A stretch of DNA of 56,442 nt from Ramicandelaber brevisporus (GCA_025201865.1 MU602677.1:24517-80958); one strand, 5' to 3'; shown: positions 1 to 9,957, numbered from the stretch's first letter. A program made the numbers and translations. The notes: generated by a model from the sequence alone, not told the origin.

Positions 1-109
1 GGTGCGGTTCAGGGACAAAGCAGAAGGACGAAGAGAGAGGGAAGGGATGAGACACAGAAACAAACAGACACGGGAGAGGATAGTAGTTGTGCTGGGTGAG
101 ATGGCTACA

Positions 110-117
110 TTTTTATA
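110..117 (-). promoter_or_regulatory. TATA-like box for a gene leaving the window to the left
   Basis: The plus strand reads TTTTTATA, so the minus strand reads TATAAAAA. The minus-strand sequence that follows is a C/T-rich leader with no obvious start codon context before base 1. The target gene would start outside the window, so this is inference from the motif alone. Confidence 0.4.
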
Positions 118-585
118 CACTTGAGGTGCAGTAGCAGTAGTAGCACTCAGGAACAAAACACGGCTGGTACTCGATTCGCTGGTTGACAAGTCTGTTGAGA
201 GAGGAGAGTAGAGAAAGAGACTCCTTTAAAAGCTGGCTGAGATTGTTATGAGAATATCAAAGGAGTGTATGTGTGTGTTTTTTTCTACGCAGAGTGGCGA
301 ACCTCCTTTGATCGAACAACGCCTCTAGCAGTATCGTTCGTCGTTGTTTCGGCGCACACTCTTCTGTAAACAACATGACCTAACTGTACCGCTCAGTGCG
401 GGACTTTAGTGTCATTTAAATGTGATTGTATGTGATTTGATAGGAGGGGATGCATTTTACGTAACTGATATGCTGCCTTTTACATAAAGTGCATGTTTTT
501 GCGTAAACAATTCAGGAAATCCTGTAGGACAGAGGATATTACATAAAAACGGCCCACCCGTGTAGTTTAAATAAAGTGCTATCAA

Positions 586-620
586 GTAGGTGAACGTCGA
601 AGACGTCAGCCTTCACCTGC
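586..620. other. Possible stem-loop (imperfect inverted repeat)
   Basis: AGGTGAA (588-594) is complementary to TTCACCT (612-618), and the stem can be extended by a G-T pair and a G-C pair outward. Inside it CGTC (595-598) pairs with GACG (602-605) around a GAA loop, leaving a six-base bulge on the 3' side. The inner part also carries a TGACGTC-like ATF/CREB half-site on the minus strand. Function is unknown; it may be chance. Confidence 0.3.
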
Positions 621-1151
621 AAAGTAAGCCAAGTTTAATGGCAATGACTCTTTAGTTCGAGTCGCTCGGAGTAATAATATCTCGTAGCAGACATCCTGAA
701 CACTTGTCTTTTCAAACAATGAGATTACTGATGTAAATGCAACTACTAGCTCGATAGACCATGTTCTATCTTTCGCCAATGCTAATCAATGTTAATCAAT
801 AATAATATCGTTTGTTGAACAGAGTCCAAAAGACGGCATTGGTTTGCTGTTGAAAACTGATTCAAAGTAGTCCCAATCATGTAATAATCAACTACGGTGT
901 GATTAGAGAGACATGATTTGTATGTGGACCAAGTATGTGTTCCATTAACATAATATATCTGTCATCAGCAAAGCTGCACCCAGTCGTCAAACAATGGGCA
1001 ATCCGATCCAATCCACATAACTCAAACCAAACGGTATCGTGGTTCTTTGTTGTTGTTGCTGTTGATGCTGTTGTTTTTCTTTTTTGGACACTTGCTCGCT
1101 CCAGCTTTGCCTTTTTTTATTTTGAACTTGAACTCCACATTCCAGCCGACA

Positions 1152-1421
1152 ATGACTTTCAAGGCTGTTTACACGACTACTGACGACGCGACTACACGGT
1201 GGGAGACCTCAGCAGCGTCCATTGTCGAGCTGCAGGCTCAGCTCAACGCTCATTTCACAGCACTACTGGCAAGTCAGCCAAAGCAATCAGCCAAAGCAAC
1301 TGATTCTAACGCGATGGAAGTTGACGAAGAGGATGAGGGCAGCAGTGGCGACGAAGAGGAGGACATTGGCAAGGCACAGAAAGACAGCACCAGCAGCAAT
1401 AAGCGTCCTCGTCTTCAATAG
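1152..1421 (+). CDS. GON7: Probable KEOPS/EKC complex subunit Gon7
   Basis: This 89-residue protein looks like Gon7, the small, poorly conserved accessory subunit of KEOPS, the complex that makes the t6A modification on tRNAs (also linked to telomeres in yeast). What is seen: an N-terminal strand-like segment (FKAVYTTTDD, residues 3-12), a helix rich in L/Q/N (IVELQAQLNAHFTALL), an acidic stretch of Asp/Glu near residues 54-71, and a basic tail ending in KRPRLQ. Human GON7 has the same order: short folded part, acidic linker, then a KRPK-type tail. The open frame continues upstream to 1047, but the extra residues are a low-complexity Leu/Phe run, so the ATG at 1152 is preferred. It converges on RPL26 with about 105 bases between stop codons. 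Gon7 proteins are short and divergent, so the call is moderate. Confidence 0.5.
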   Translation: MTFKAVYTTTDDATTRWETSAASIVELQAQLNAHFTALLASQPKQSAKATDSNAMEVDEEDEGSSGDEEEDIGKAQKDSTSSNKRPRLQ

Positions 1422-1475
1422 TGGCGTATGGCGTATGGATTATTATTATAGTATAAACTACAATCCCAAAGTTAT

Positions 1476-1481
1476 AATAAA
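1476..1481 (+). terminator. Polyadenylation signal AATAAA for the GON7-like gene
   Basis: A canonical AATAAA lies about 55 bases after the stop codon at 1421, inside the short convergent spacer before RPL26. The position is right for 3' end formation, but this rests on the motif only. Confidence 0.5.
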
Positions 1482-1526
1482 AAGGGGTATAATAAGATTG
1501 TTTTGTTTTCAACAAGCGCATTCATT

Positions 1527-1925
1527 TTAAGCAGAAGCCTCAATGGAAGCCTTGGAGGCAGCCTTCTTGCTGAGGAGAGCCAGACGGTCCTTGTCCAAGT
1601 GCAGCTTAACGATCTGGACGTTGGATGGGTGGATGAGCAGGTCAACAGACTGGCCGTTCTTCTTGTCGCGCTTGACGCCCTCGATGCGGATACCGTACTT
1701 GTTGCGGGCAACAGCGGTGACGACACCCTGGGTATCCTTGTTGGAGCCACGGACGATGATGACCTCATCCTTGACACGGATTGGCATGGCGTTGACATTG
1801 TGCTCCTCCTTGAGCTCCTTGGACAGAGCAGAGCTCATGATCTTGCGGCGGAGGCTGGATGGAGCAGTGAAGTGAGCCTTGCGGGACTTGCGGCGAGAGC
1901 TCGAGACGTTCTGGCTGTACTTCAT
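1527..1925 (-). CDS. RPL26: 60S ribosomal protein L26 (uL24)
   Basis: This 132-residue protein is eukaryotic uL24, a component of the large ribosomal subunit near the exit tunnel. The N-terminus (MKYSQNVSSSRRKSRKAHF), the APSSLRRKIMSS segment, the MPIR motif, the VVRGS-like KOW loop (IIVRGSNKDTQG, about residues 57-68) and HPSNVQIVKLHLDKDR all match the family, and the length is normal. The frame stays open a few codons further upstream but only from a TTG. The ATG at 1925-1923 gives the conserved MK start. On the minus strand this ATG is immediately preceded by TTTATACAG, which looks like a 3' splice site, with CTAAT branch-like words upstream, so a 5'-UTR intron is likely. A GTATGC near 2016 is a weak donor candidate. 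The coding sequence itself appears complete. Confidence 0.95.
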   Translation of the reverse strand: MKYSQNVSSSRRKSRKAHFTAPSSLRRKIMSSALSKELKEEHNVNAMPIRVKDEVIIVRGSNKDTQGVVTAVARNKYGIRIEGVKRDKKNGQSVDLLIHPSNVQIVKLHLDKDRLALLSKKAASKASIEASA

Positions 1926-2839
1926 CTGTATAAATGGCAATAATCAAGCAGCATTAGACAATATTAGACAATATACAATAAAATGTAGAATCCATGTCAG
2001 TAAACAAACTGCATACAAAACAAATTATATCAAATCAAATCATATATTCGGCGTGTAAACAATGCAAGGCGGATTCAGCAATGCGAGGGACAGCAAATCG
2101 TGGGGAGAAACTGAACAGTGGATAGGCAACGATAAGCACGATTGCTACACTGACATGGCGGGGGAGTCTGAATGGAATATAAAGCTGAAGCTGAAACTTG
2201 CACACAATCGACACAGATTACTGAAGAAAAAACCTCCGAGAGCAGAGCAACTGTAATACCGGTACTGATGCTAAATGCTCTAGACGAACACAGTTGACAC
2301 TCGGAATGATTGCTCGCTGTCCATCCCGTCCCTCTTTTTCCTCCAACTCTTCGCTCTTCGCACTGTTCTCGATCCCTTGATCAACCAACCGCTTGCCGCA
2401 TTGCTGTCTCTGAAATCCTCGCTCGATCCATCTAGCCAGCTCACTCTCTATGCTCCAGATCAGAGAGCCGGCCCGGTTGTGAAAGCCTCTTGCCTCACAA
2501 GTTCAAAAACGTGCCTTTTATGGTCTTGTGCTGTTGTTTGGTACTAACTAGTAGCGAGGTTAGATTTTGAGGTTCGGTCTGAGAGGGCGAGATCAACCAA
2601 GTCCTTCGTCTGTGTGCTGGATCTGTGCGGTTCAGCTTTCATCTGTGTTGAGTTAATTTTAAATCGCACTGCAGCCTTTCTCTCCTTCTTTCTCTCATCA
2701 AAATTTATGCGCACGTTTGGAATTATTGCCAGTGATTTTCTTTAAAGAAAAAAATGAAAATGAATAAAAAAAAACTAAAATTCAAATTCAGCTCAAATTC
2801 AGCTCAAATTGTGCTAAATTGGAAAAGAATGGCTAATGT
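1926..2839. promoter_or_regulatory. RPL26 upstream region and CUL1 3' region
   Basis: About 0.9 kb between the RPL26 start and the cullin stop, both genes being on the minus strand. The part next to RPL26 probably contains a 5'-UTR intron ending at the CAG before the ATG. The middle is pyrimidine-rich on the plus strand (2290-2450) and the part near 2745-2830 is A-rich with repeated TTCAAATTCAGCTCAAA words. A 64-codon plus-strand frame at 2062-2256 resembles nothing I know and is not called. Confidence 0.4.
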
Positions 2840-5630
2840 TTAGGCAATGTAAAGGAATATATTTTGGGCATTGGGGTCGCGTTCAATGTAGCCGCGGTCA
2901 ATCAGACGCTCACAGGCTTGCTTGAAGAGTTGGACGGATGGAACAAATCGACCCTCAGCTTCTTGAATCACTCGCTGGAAAAGAGCGGTATGTGTCAGTG
3001 TCTTTGAAGTCTTGAGGATGCGAGTGATGGTCGCTTCCAGATACATGGAACGGTCAATGTCAATGCCTTTACGCACATCTCGAGAGCCACCCATTGGCTC
3101 TGCGTCTTCTGTAGTGTCTGCCGCATCTCCAGATGCACCCAATTGCTGCTTGTCTGCGACATTGCGAGAGGAAGCTTTCTTTGAAGCCCGCTGTTGTTGG
3201 TGATGCTGTGAGAATGGCGGGATCTTGATACGGTGGCGCTGGCTGCTGAACGAATAGTTAAGAGCGTACTGTGTGGTATTGTTGTCAGCTGTCACTGCTG
3301 CTGCTGCCTCCATGGTAGCTGTTGCTGTTATTGCTGCTGCTGCTGTTGTTGTAGTTTTCAGTAGTATTCCACATTCAACTAAAGGTGCAGCGTGTTTTGC
3401 AACTTCGTCTTCGCTGGATAGACCAGTGTTACTGGCAATATCCTTTGCAGTGAGCGCTGCATCGTTGGGTGTAATCTGGAACTGAGACAGAATAACAAAC
3501 TGATGCATTGACATTGTAACATCGTATCTTCTCTTTAGATAAGTCAAAGTGACATCAACTCTTGAAGATGGCCAAATCCATGCTAATCTACGGCCATTGT
3601 GCCTACCCATATAAAATGATGCAAACCTATCTAGCCATAAGCTTAGCTCTGTGGGAATAACCAGCTGTGTACCTCCCGATGCTGATGGAGGCTGAATCGG
3701 CCATGAGCCAGCAGTGAGCACAAGCACATTAAACTCGCCGTGCATTTCATCTGGACTAATTGCAGACGATGACTGCATGTGATCGTTAAATGCATTCATG
3801 ACATCGCTGCTCAATCCAATGTCAGTAAACATTCTTTGTAATTTACTCGTATACTCACCACCACATATGTTTCTTAATTTGGCAATAAACCCGGCTTCAT
3901 TATCAAGTGATGTGGAATTGTCATAAACCAATCTACGAGCCAAGTATCGTGAATAACATTTAAGAAACACATCTTTGTCATCCACAAATTGAAATAGTGC
4001 AATAACTTTGTCGCATTTATTCTCATATTCCGAATCTCTGTACAGTTGAGTCTGAGATGGCTTGGTTTCCTTACGTAGCAATCGAACGTCACAGTATTTG
4101 GCCAATATCTCTGCAATCCCGCCTCCGCCTTCAGATTTGTTCAAATTGACGGAGTTGCTGGCATTTTTGAACGATCTATCCATTGCCGCTACAAAAGATG
4201 CATCTCCTTTAAACACAATGCCAGTAGTCTCAATCAACTGCTGATGCAAATCAATCAACGATTCAATCAGTCCTAGAGCAGACTTGCCATCGCTTCCACC
4301 ACCACCACCACTACTGCTACTACTATTGGTGCATTTGACGATGGCTTCGTTGGCCAACTTTGATACTGCATCTCCATATTGAGCAACAAGCGGATCCAAT
4401 CCACCATCGACATGTCTTAGTGTCATGTAGATTCTTGCACAGTCATCGAGTCGTTTCTCATCAAGTAATCCTCTAAACTCATCTCTAAATCTGCCTGCAT
4501 ATCCGGCAATGTAATTCTCTACAAATAATTCCAATAGTTTTGGAGCTGTTTTGATGTGGCAAAACAGTCTACATCTCTTCTCTTCTGAAGCCAATCGAGA
4601 CTCAACCAGTAACAGATATTCTGGAATAGTGCACTCCGATATAGCAGACAATGCATCTTGTGCAAATCGATGACCACTTAGATTGAGAAACATTGACTCA
4701 ATGGTAGTGTCATAAATACTAGAAAGGTGAGGATGCTCTTCGTCCAGCTCGATAATCGATTTGATTGCTGCCGAAGCTTTGTCAATGCCCAGATTCTGGT
4801 CAGCTAAGATTGGTCCGGATGCAACATTGAGTACCTGCGTGATAAATTTAGAGACTTCAGATTGAGTGATGAGTGAATCCAACACAATCTGTCTCCATAT
4901 CAAATGCGATAATGATAAAATAGTCTGTGGCAAGTATTTTGTGCCTGCGACTGGAAGCACTCTGCCACTTGTTGATGATGTCATTGGTCGGTGTGTGGCC
5001 GATGGAGCAATGTTTCTGTTTAGAAAATCACAAACCAAGTCCAAGTAGTAGGATGCTGTAGAGTACCTAGTCCATTCACTAACATAATTTGCAATGATTG
5101 GCGGTGTCTTGTTAACTTCGATACACTGATCCTGTTGTTGCTGTTGCTGGTGCTGGTGCTGGTGCTGGTGCTGCTGATGTTGATGCTGATGCTGGTACTG
5201 ATTAATGGATGGCTGCGATGGTGATTGTTGGATTACATCCCGACATTTGGTAGCCTCTTCCGTCAGTAAATCTGCAATGCCAGCAAAGAGCTTCGCGGAA
5301 TGAGGCGTTGGGTACGCACAGCAATAGTCATACACAGCTCTATTGCACCGTTACAGTTATAAACAATAAATGCAGTTATGGATAAGCTTCGTGTCAGGTC
5401 AAATGTCAGTATAATGACTTCAGGCTATACTCTTTTTACGTGGATGACTCCATCTGTTGTTGCTGTTTTTTTTGCTGGTGCTCAAAAGGAAGAGAGAGAG
5501 AGATGACGTACTGAGTAAACTTCATACCAGAGATGCCAACCGTGCCTTCTGGAGTAAAGAACGTAGCCAGTGCCGCTCTGAATCTAGGGAACCGCTTCTC
5601 AAAGTCGACATGTCGCAGCTTGATGGACAT
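2840..5630 (-). CDS. CUL1: Cullin-1, scaffold of SCF ubiquitin ligases (two exons: 5512-5630 and 2840-5339)
   Basis: Cullin-1 (Cdc53) holds Skp1/F-box adaptors at its N-terminus and the RING protein Rbx1 at its C-terminus to build SCF E3 ligases. The long exon 2840-5339 lacks a start: its first in-frame codons read AVYDYCC, matching the HVYNYC region of CUL1. A separate frame starting with ATG at 5630 supplies the missing N-terminus and ends MKFTQ. Splicing GTACGT at 5511 to AATAG at 5340 joins them in frame as FTQ-AVYDYC, giving 872 residues. Seen: cullin repeats with EEKRCRLF and a DEKRLDDCARIY segment, the cullin-homology domain, and a C-terminal neddylation motif TRILK whose Lys816 lies 56 residues from the end, the same spacing as in human CUL1. 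A His/Gln-rich insert lies near residues 85-110, plus Ala/Thr-rich inserts before the winged helix. Confidence in the family is high; CUL1 rather than a sister cullin is likely. Confidence 0.9.
5132..5205. repeat. CTG/GTG-rich microsatellite coding a His/Gln tract in CUL1
   Basis: Repeated TGCTGG, TGTTGC and TGATGC units on the plus strand encode alternating QH and poly-Q on the minus strand, in a region where other cullins have no such insert. It is likely a length-variable, unstructured loop. Confidence 0.8.
5340..5511 (-). other. Intron of CUL1
   Basis: This 172-base minus-strand intron has donor GTACGT, acceptor AATAG and an internal TACTGAC branch-like motif. It splits codon 40 after its second base. 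Support comes from the in-frame rejoining of two halves of the conserved cullin N-terminus. The same TACTGAC word occurs in the carrier intron at 13909-14054. Only the acceptor choice has slight uncertainty. Confidence 0.8.
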
Positions 5631-5970
5631 TGCTCTCTTTTGGTTTCGAGCTTGGTTTCGAGTTGTTTTTATTTGTTTTGTTTTTTCTCACTCATTTTCC
5701 TTTCTTTCCTTCTTGCTGCTGCTTCTGTTTTCTGACATCCATCTCGTAGATTGCGATTCTAATCCACAGTCGATACTGATTGATTATTTGACTGATTTAC
5801 TAAGGTGATATTAATGATTAAAGCGGTTTAAAAAAAATAGTAATTATGTACATTATAGGGTTAACATGATGGTAAAAAAAAGAACTAATCAAAAGTAATA
5901 AAATGAAGACGCAGACAGCATTCGCAAATACAATGGCTCAAACAACATAGTATACATACATCCAAGGTGT
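5631..5970. promoter_or_regulatory. CUL1 promoter region and C2H2 gene 3' flank
   Basis: This gap lies between the CUL1 start and the stop of the next minus-strand gene. It contains a T-rich tract at 5650-5730 (A-rich on the coding strand) and an A/T-rich stretch near 5820-5900. I see no recognisable TATA box or further gene. Confidence 0.4.
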
Positions 5971-5975
5971 TTATT
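5970..5975 (-). terminator. Polyadenylation signal overlapping the C2H2 stop codon
   Basis: On the minus strand the end of the gene reads CAATAAACA, so the TAA stop is embedded in a canonical AATAAA. If used, the 3' UTR would be only about 10-30 bases long. Confidence 0.4.
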
Positions 5976-6243
5976 GAAGTGGCAATACACCGTGGCTATT
6001 CATGGTATCTGGATGCTGCATGTGACCATTCGCGTTGTTGATGTTGCTGTTGTTCATTTCCATTGGAGTGGTTTGTGCAGTCATTGTCATCATCATGTGA
6101 GGATATGGATGTTGATGTTGATGTGGTAAATGTGGTGGTTGGTACATTGGTGCATGCTGTTGCTGGGCATGTGCATGTGCGTGTGCATGTGCGTGTGCGT
6201 GTGCGGGTTGTGGCAGTGGTTGATCCGCCATTGTTGTGGAGCT

Positions 6244-6277
<34 letters not shown>

Positions 6278-8388
6278 GCGGTGGACTTTTGTTTATTCTT
6301 AGCAGCTTGCTTCTTCTCGCGAACAGTTTCCTTGACCTTTGAACGCAGCTCTTCGTTCTCTGTAGTATTCAAGGATTTTGCAATAGCCTGCTTCATTATC
6401 TCCTCACTAGTATCAGCACCAGGAACCAGACACTTCTTTGTCAAAAAATGTCTCTTCATTGCATCAACTCTTGCAAACTGCTTTGAACAGCCATTGTGAA
6501 TGCATCGATATGGCTTCATATCCACGTGGATCTTCATGTGTCGATTCAAATCATGACTGCGCAAGAAACTCTGTTTGCATGTTGGGCAGTTATGAACCTT
6601 TGCTTCATCTGCTACTCCACTACCACCACCGCTGGCTGATGTCTTGGCTCGCTTGGTGGCTGGACCTGCTGTTGCTGCTGCTGCAACAGCATTGTCACTG
6701 TCATTGCCATCGTCGTCATCGTCCTCATTATCATCTTCATCATCACTAGATCCATCTGCTGCACCGCTGCTTAAGACTGGAGCTGCGCCAACGTTGCTGA
6801 TATTCTGAGCATCAAATACATCGCGTGCTCTCTTGCTGCTCGTTGTTGAACCAATCACCGAAAGTGCTAATGTTGGCACAGCTGTAGCAACCGAAGTGTG
6901 TGCATCGGTTATTGTAGCTGTACCTGTGTTATGAGAAGCTACAAATGGTGCATGTGACACATGTGGTGGTGGTGGTGGTGGTGGTTGTGGATGAGGAGGA
7001 TAAGCCATTGGACCAGGAGCATGAACTGGGGGTTGGGTTGGATATCCAAAGCTCATTGCAAACGGATTTGAATCCATCGATGAACCAAGACCTGGCATGG
7101 GATGAGGCATTGGTGGATAGGGAGTAAACATTCCTGGGCCAAATGCAGCATGGTGTGGAGGATGTGGCGGATATGGATGGTGGTATGGCAGATAAGGTGC
7201 ATGATAGCCACCATATGGAGGTGCCATTGGCCATGGTGCTGCTGCTGCGGCGGCGGCGGCGGCGGTGGTGGCTAAAGCAGCTGAAGAGGCAGAGGCATTG
7301 GAAGCCTGAGTAGCAAGTGGCGGGACAGATGGCAGAACAGGTGCTGGTACAGTTGAAGTTATCGGAAGAGATGTTGATGGAGATGCTGACGGATTGAGGA
7401 ATCCTGGCAACAGTGCAGTTGGTACAAGAGGGACCTTGATCTGTGATGGCGACTTGATGTCTGAAACGGATGTAACAGGTGCTACGGCCATCGACATTGA
7501 CGCTGCTGCTGCCGCTGCTGTTGAAGTAGCAGCCGCTGCAGCCATCAGAGCTGGCACTGCAGGTGCTGAGATGGCACCAAGGACATCTTGGCCCACGCTA
7601 CCACTCACCTCGTTAGAGATAGTCTCCCGATCTAGGACCTGCTTAACGCCAATATCGCCTCCAGATAGTGGCTTGGAAGCGAAGCCGCTAGTCAAAATAG
7701 CAGCTGCCCCCACACGGGCGGTGGAGATCTCAGAAGCTGGGTAGTCCAGGCGAGTTTGGTAGGGCTGCAGCTGCAGCTGGGTGAAGGCCGAGGGGCTCAT
7801 CAGGCTTTGTAAAGCAAGTTCTTTGTGGAGTGAGGCAGCGAGCGAAACGTTGGAAGGTGATGGAGCGAGGGCAATATTTTTTGGAGGCTGGAACGAAGCC
7901 AAGCCTCCTCGAACTCCAACTCCAGCCACCGACCCAGCAACAGACCCAGCTACAGACTCGATTTTTATTTGGGAAGCTGGCGAGAGCAAGGCCTCAAAGT
8001 CTGCAGCAGACATACCAGAGAAGCCGATGGTGGTGACATTTGTTAGGGGCTGCTGCTGCTGTGGCTGCTGAGGCTGCTGTGGCTGCTGAGGCTGCTGTGG
8101 CTGCTGAGGCTGCTGACCCGGATTGGTGTTAAACATGTCCGAAAGTCTGGCAAAAAGTGCACCCTCGTTTTCGCTCTCACAGTCAAGATTGTGGTCAGCG
8201 GATAGGAGGGTCAGAGGGGTTTGAAGACCAAAGAGCTTGTCGTCAAAGTCCTTGTCGTCAATATCACCGCCTAACACTGTCAATAAAGGGAAATCTTGAG
8301 GCACGAGAGGAGCAGACGTGGAGGTGGAGGAGGAGGAGTGATTGATTGCGTGGTCGGAAGTTGAGGCTGGCAGTGGAGCGAAGAACAT
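5971..8388 (-). CDS. C2H2 zinc-finger transcription factor, low-complexity rich
   Basis: This 805-residue protein is probably a DNA-binding transcription regulator. Two adjacent fingers lie near residues 597-652. The first has the spacing C-x2-C-x12-H-x3-H. The second is C-x4-C-x12-H-x5-C, so its last ligand is Cys. The linker and the FARVDAMKRH helix resemble Crz1/Ace2-type fungal fingers, but two fingers are not enough to name an ortholog. The rest is low complexity: PQQ repeats near residue 95, three SVAG units near residue 150, long Ala runs, a His/Pro/Tyr-rich middle (about 385-480), an Asp/Glu stretch before the fingers and a KR-rich candidate nuclear signal (KRAK). The C-terminus has a poly-Ala run and an (HA)n tract. 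The ATG at 8388 begins MFFAPLPAS. The target pathway is unknown. Confidence 0.8.
6170..6208. repeat. GTGTGC/ATGTGC microsatellite coding (His-Ala)n
   Basis: Alternating GCATGT and GCGTGT hexamers encode about seven His-Ala pairs on the minus strand, in the C-terminal part of the C2H2 protein. Confidence 0.85.
8050..8115. repeat. 18-base tandem repeat coding PQQ units
   Basis: An 18-base unit, CTGCTGTGG followed by CTGCTGAGG, is repeated at least three times and encodes PQQPQQ in the N-terminal part of the C2H2 protein. It is a coding minisatellite, not a CRISPR array: there are no distinct spacers. Confidence 0.85.
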
Positions 8389-8811
8389 ACGAGTACGTCG
8401 AGGCTTTCCGGAAGGAGATATATGAATGGGTGGGTGTGAAATATAAACGGAGGCTTGTCTTGTCTTGCCTTGTCCTGTCTTTTTCAGTCTTTTCTGGTGA
8501 ACGAAACGAAACTAAGCGAACGAGCAAACAAAGAAAAAAAGCGGAAGGCAAGAGAGAACACAAGAGAGAGCACAAGTGAGAGAGAGAGAAGGGGAAAGAG
8601 GCGGGGGTTATCAAAAAGAGGGCTTGCGAGGCGTGCGGTGTATTTGAGTGAGTTGCGAGTGGGTGAATGGGCGAGTGGAAGTGGGTTGCTTCAAAATATA
8701 GATCGAGGCTGTTTGCAATATTGACGGCAGGCGGGCGAAAGGGGACAAGACACGCGCAGGAAGACTGAGACTTCCAAATATATGGGTTAGAATCAACTAC
8801 AAGAGAGTGAA

Positions 8812-8831
8812 AGAGAGAGAGAGAGAGAGAG
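8812..8831. repeat. GA dinucleotide run
   Basis: About ten GA units lie in the upstream region of the C2H2 gene. On that gene's strand this is a TC tract, of the kind common in fungal promoters and leaders. Confidence 0.85.
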
Positions 8832-9722
8832 GGGGGTGGTGGTGATAGTGAACACTGGCAAGATTGTGTAGCTGCGGTCGTGAATAGGAACTGTGACTGT
8901 ACTGTGGAAATTTTTGTTGGGCGTCTTCTTGTTTTATAATTCTCTTTCTCTTTCGCTTCGCCCGAAACCCTTCCGACCCTATCGTGTTACTGATACACTG
9001 ATGAATGCAGGTCGGACTTTAGACACCGCCAAAAGAAGAACACTGCATGCTAATTAGCCAAGCCTCGAGTCGAGTACCTGTTGGGGAGAGAGGGAGCCTG
9101 TTATTATTGTGTCAAAGGGAGAAAAGGAAAACTGCCTTGGCACGAAAGGGACACACCTTCTCTCCCGGAAAGACCACAGTCGGCAATTTCCGCCGTGGCT
9201 TTTTACGACCATCGTTCAACGCCGGGGAAGCACTGTTGGAGAGGGCTCCCAGGTCACTGTTGAAAGAAAGAAAGAGAGAGAGAGTGGCCAGATTGCTCTG
9301 CTTGATCTGAGCACGAGGCTTAGTCTTGGCACAGCTGAGATATAAAGTGATGTAAACTCGTGTGTGTGGAACACCTGCTTCTGTTGTGTGAGATCGGAGC
9401 ACATCATCTTTCACTGTAATGAATCTCGATTTTCAATCCACGAGGACTCCTTCCATGTGTACCATCAGGATACCTGGTAACCGGGCCAATTAAAAGTGAC
9501 AGAACTGACCAAATGCGAATGCACATAAGTTGATGAGGAGGAAAAAAAAACAGACTCGGTGGGCGGTCTCCAGGTTCGTTTTTTTTTTATCTCTTCCTAC
9601 ACTACCATGAACGGTAGTTGATGACGACAGTGAAACTGTCTAGACTGTTGTCCCCGTCCAAACACAAGGCACCTAATAAACGACGGCCAATTGCTGTGAA
9701 TAGAAGAGTGACAGTCGTGCAT

Positions 9723-9736
9723 TTTTATTAATAAAA
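9723..9736. terminator. Palindromic bidirectional polyadenylation signal
   Basis: The perfect 14-base palindrome TTTTATTAATAAAA contains AATAAA on the plus strand (9731-9736) and on the minus strand (9724-9729). The minus-strand copy would serve the secreted cysteine-rich gene that stops at 9958, giving a 3' UTR of about 230 bases. No plus-strand gene is known to need the other copy. Confidence 0.45.
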
Positions 9737-9957
9737 CACCTTCGTGGCCACTCTTTCTATTTAATGTCGTCAATACACAAATAATAGACTACTGTGCTGA
9801 TATCGACGAGCGGATACACTGGACGTGTCTATTCCCCCCGTCTAATGGGGTATTTTGAATGTGGAGCTGTTTCAAAAAACAAAACAAATAGGCTACGATA
9901 ATAATGATGAAAAAAAACGAGCGTTTAATTTAAACTAGTCAGAGCTTCTCACTGTTT

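Larger units (their letters stand above)
1..1151. other. Intergenic region upstream of the GON7-like gene
   Basis: I see no convincing gene in this stretch. On the minus strand the first 100 bases are pyrimidine-rich and lie just downstream of a TATA-like box at 110-117, which suggests the promoter and leader of a gene running leftward out of the window. An 8-base palindrome TTACGTAA, a bZIP-type site, lies at 457-464, with related TTTTACATAAA and TTTTGCGTAAA words close by. A possible stem-loop lies at 586-620. The last 100 bases are T-rich and lead into the GON7-like start. Confidence 0.5.
8389..9957. promoter_or_regulatory. Long intergenic region upstream of the C2H2 gene
   Basis: This is the longest gap in the window (about 1.57 kb). 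Next to the C2H2 start it is purine-rich on the plus strand, with TTGTC-type repeats at 8455-8480 and a GA run at 8812-8831; TATA-like words on the minus strand lie near 8694 and 8779. A perfect palindrome at 9723-9736 carries AATAAA on both strands. Small open frames at 9047-9310 and 9112-9414 overlap on opposite strands, have no recognisable domains and are not called. A plus-strand non-coding transcript ending at the palindrome is possible. Confidence 0.4.

Noticed and set aside
2062-2256. A 64-codon plus-strand frame upstream of RPL26
   Set aside because: No recognisable motif, polar composition without structure, and it lies in the RPL26 promoter region.
8050-8115. Regular direct repeats that could suggest a CRISPR-like array
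   Set aside because: The units are in-frame triplet repeats coding PQQ with no unique spacers, in a eukaryotic gene.
9047-9414. Overlapping small frames on both strands in the long gap
   Set aside because: They have no domain, signal peptide or homology I can recognise and overlap each other on opposite strands.
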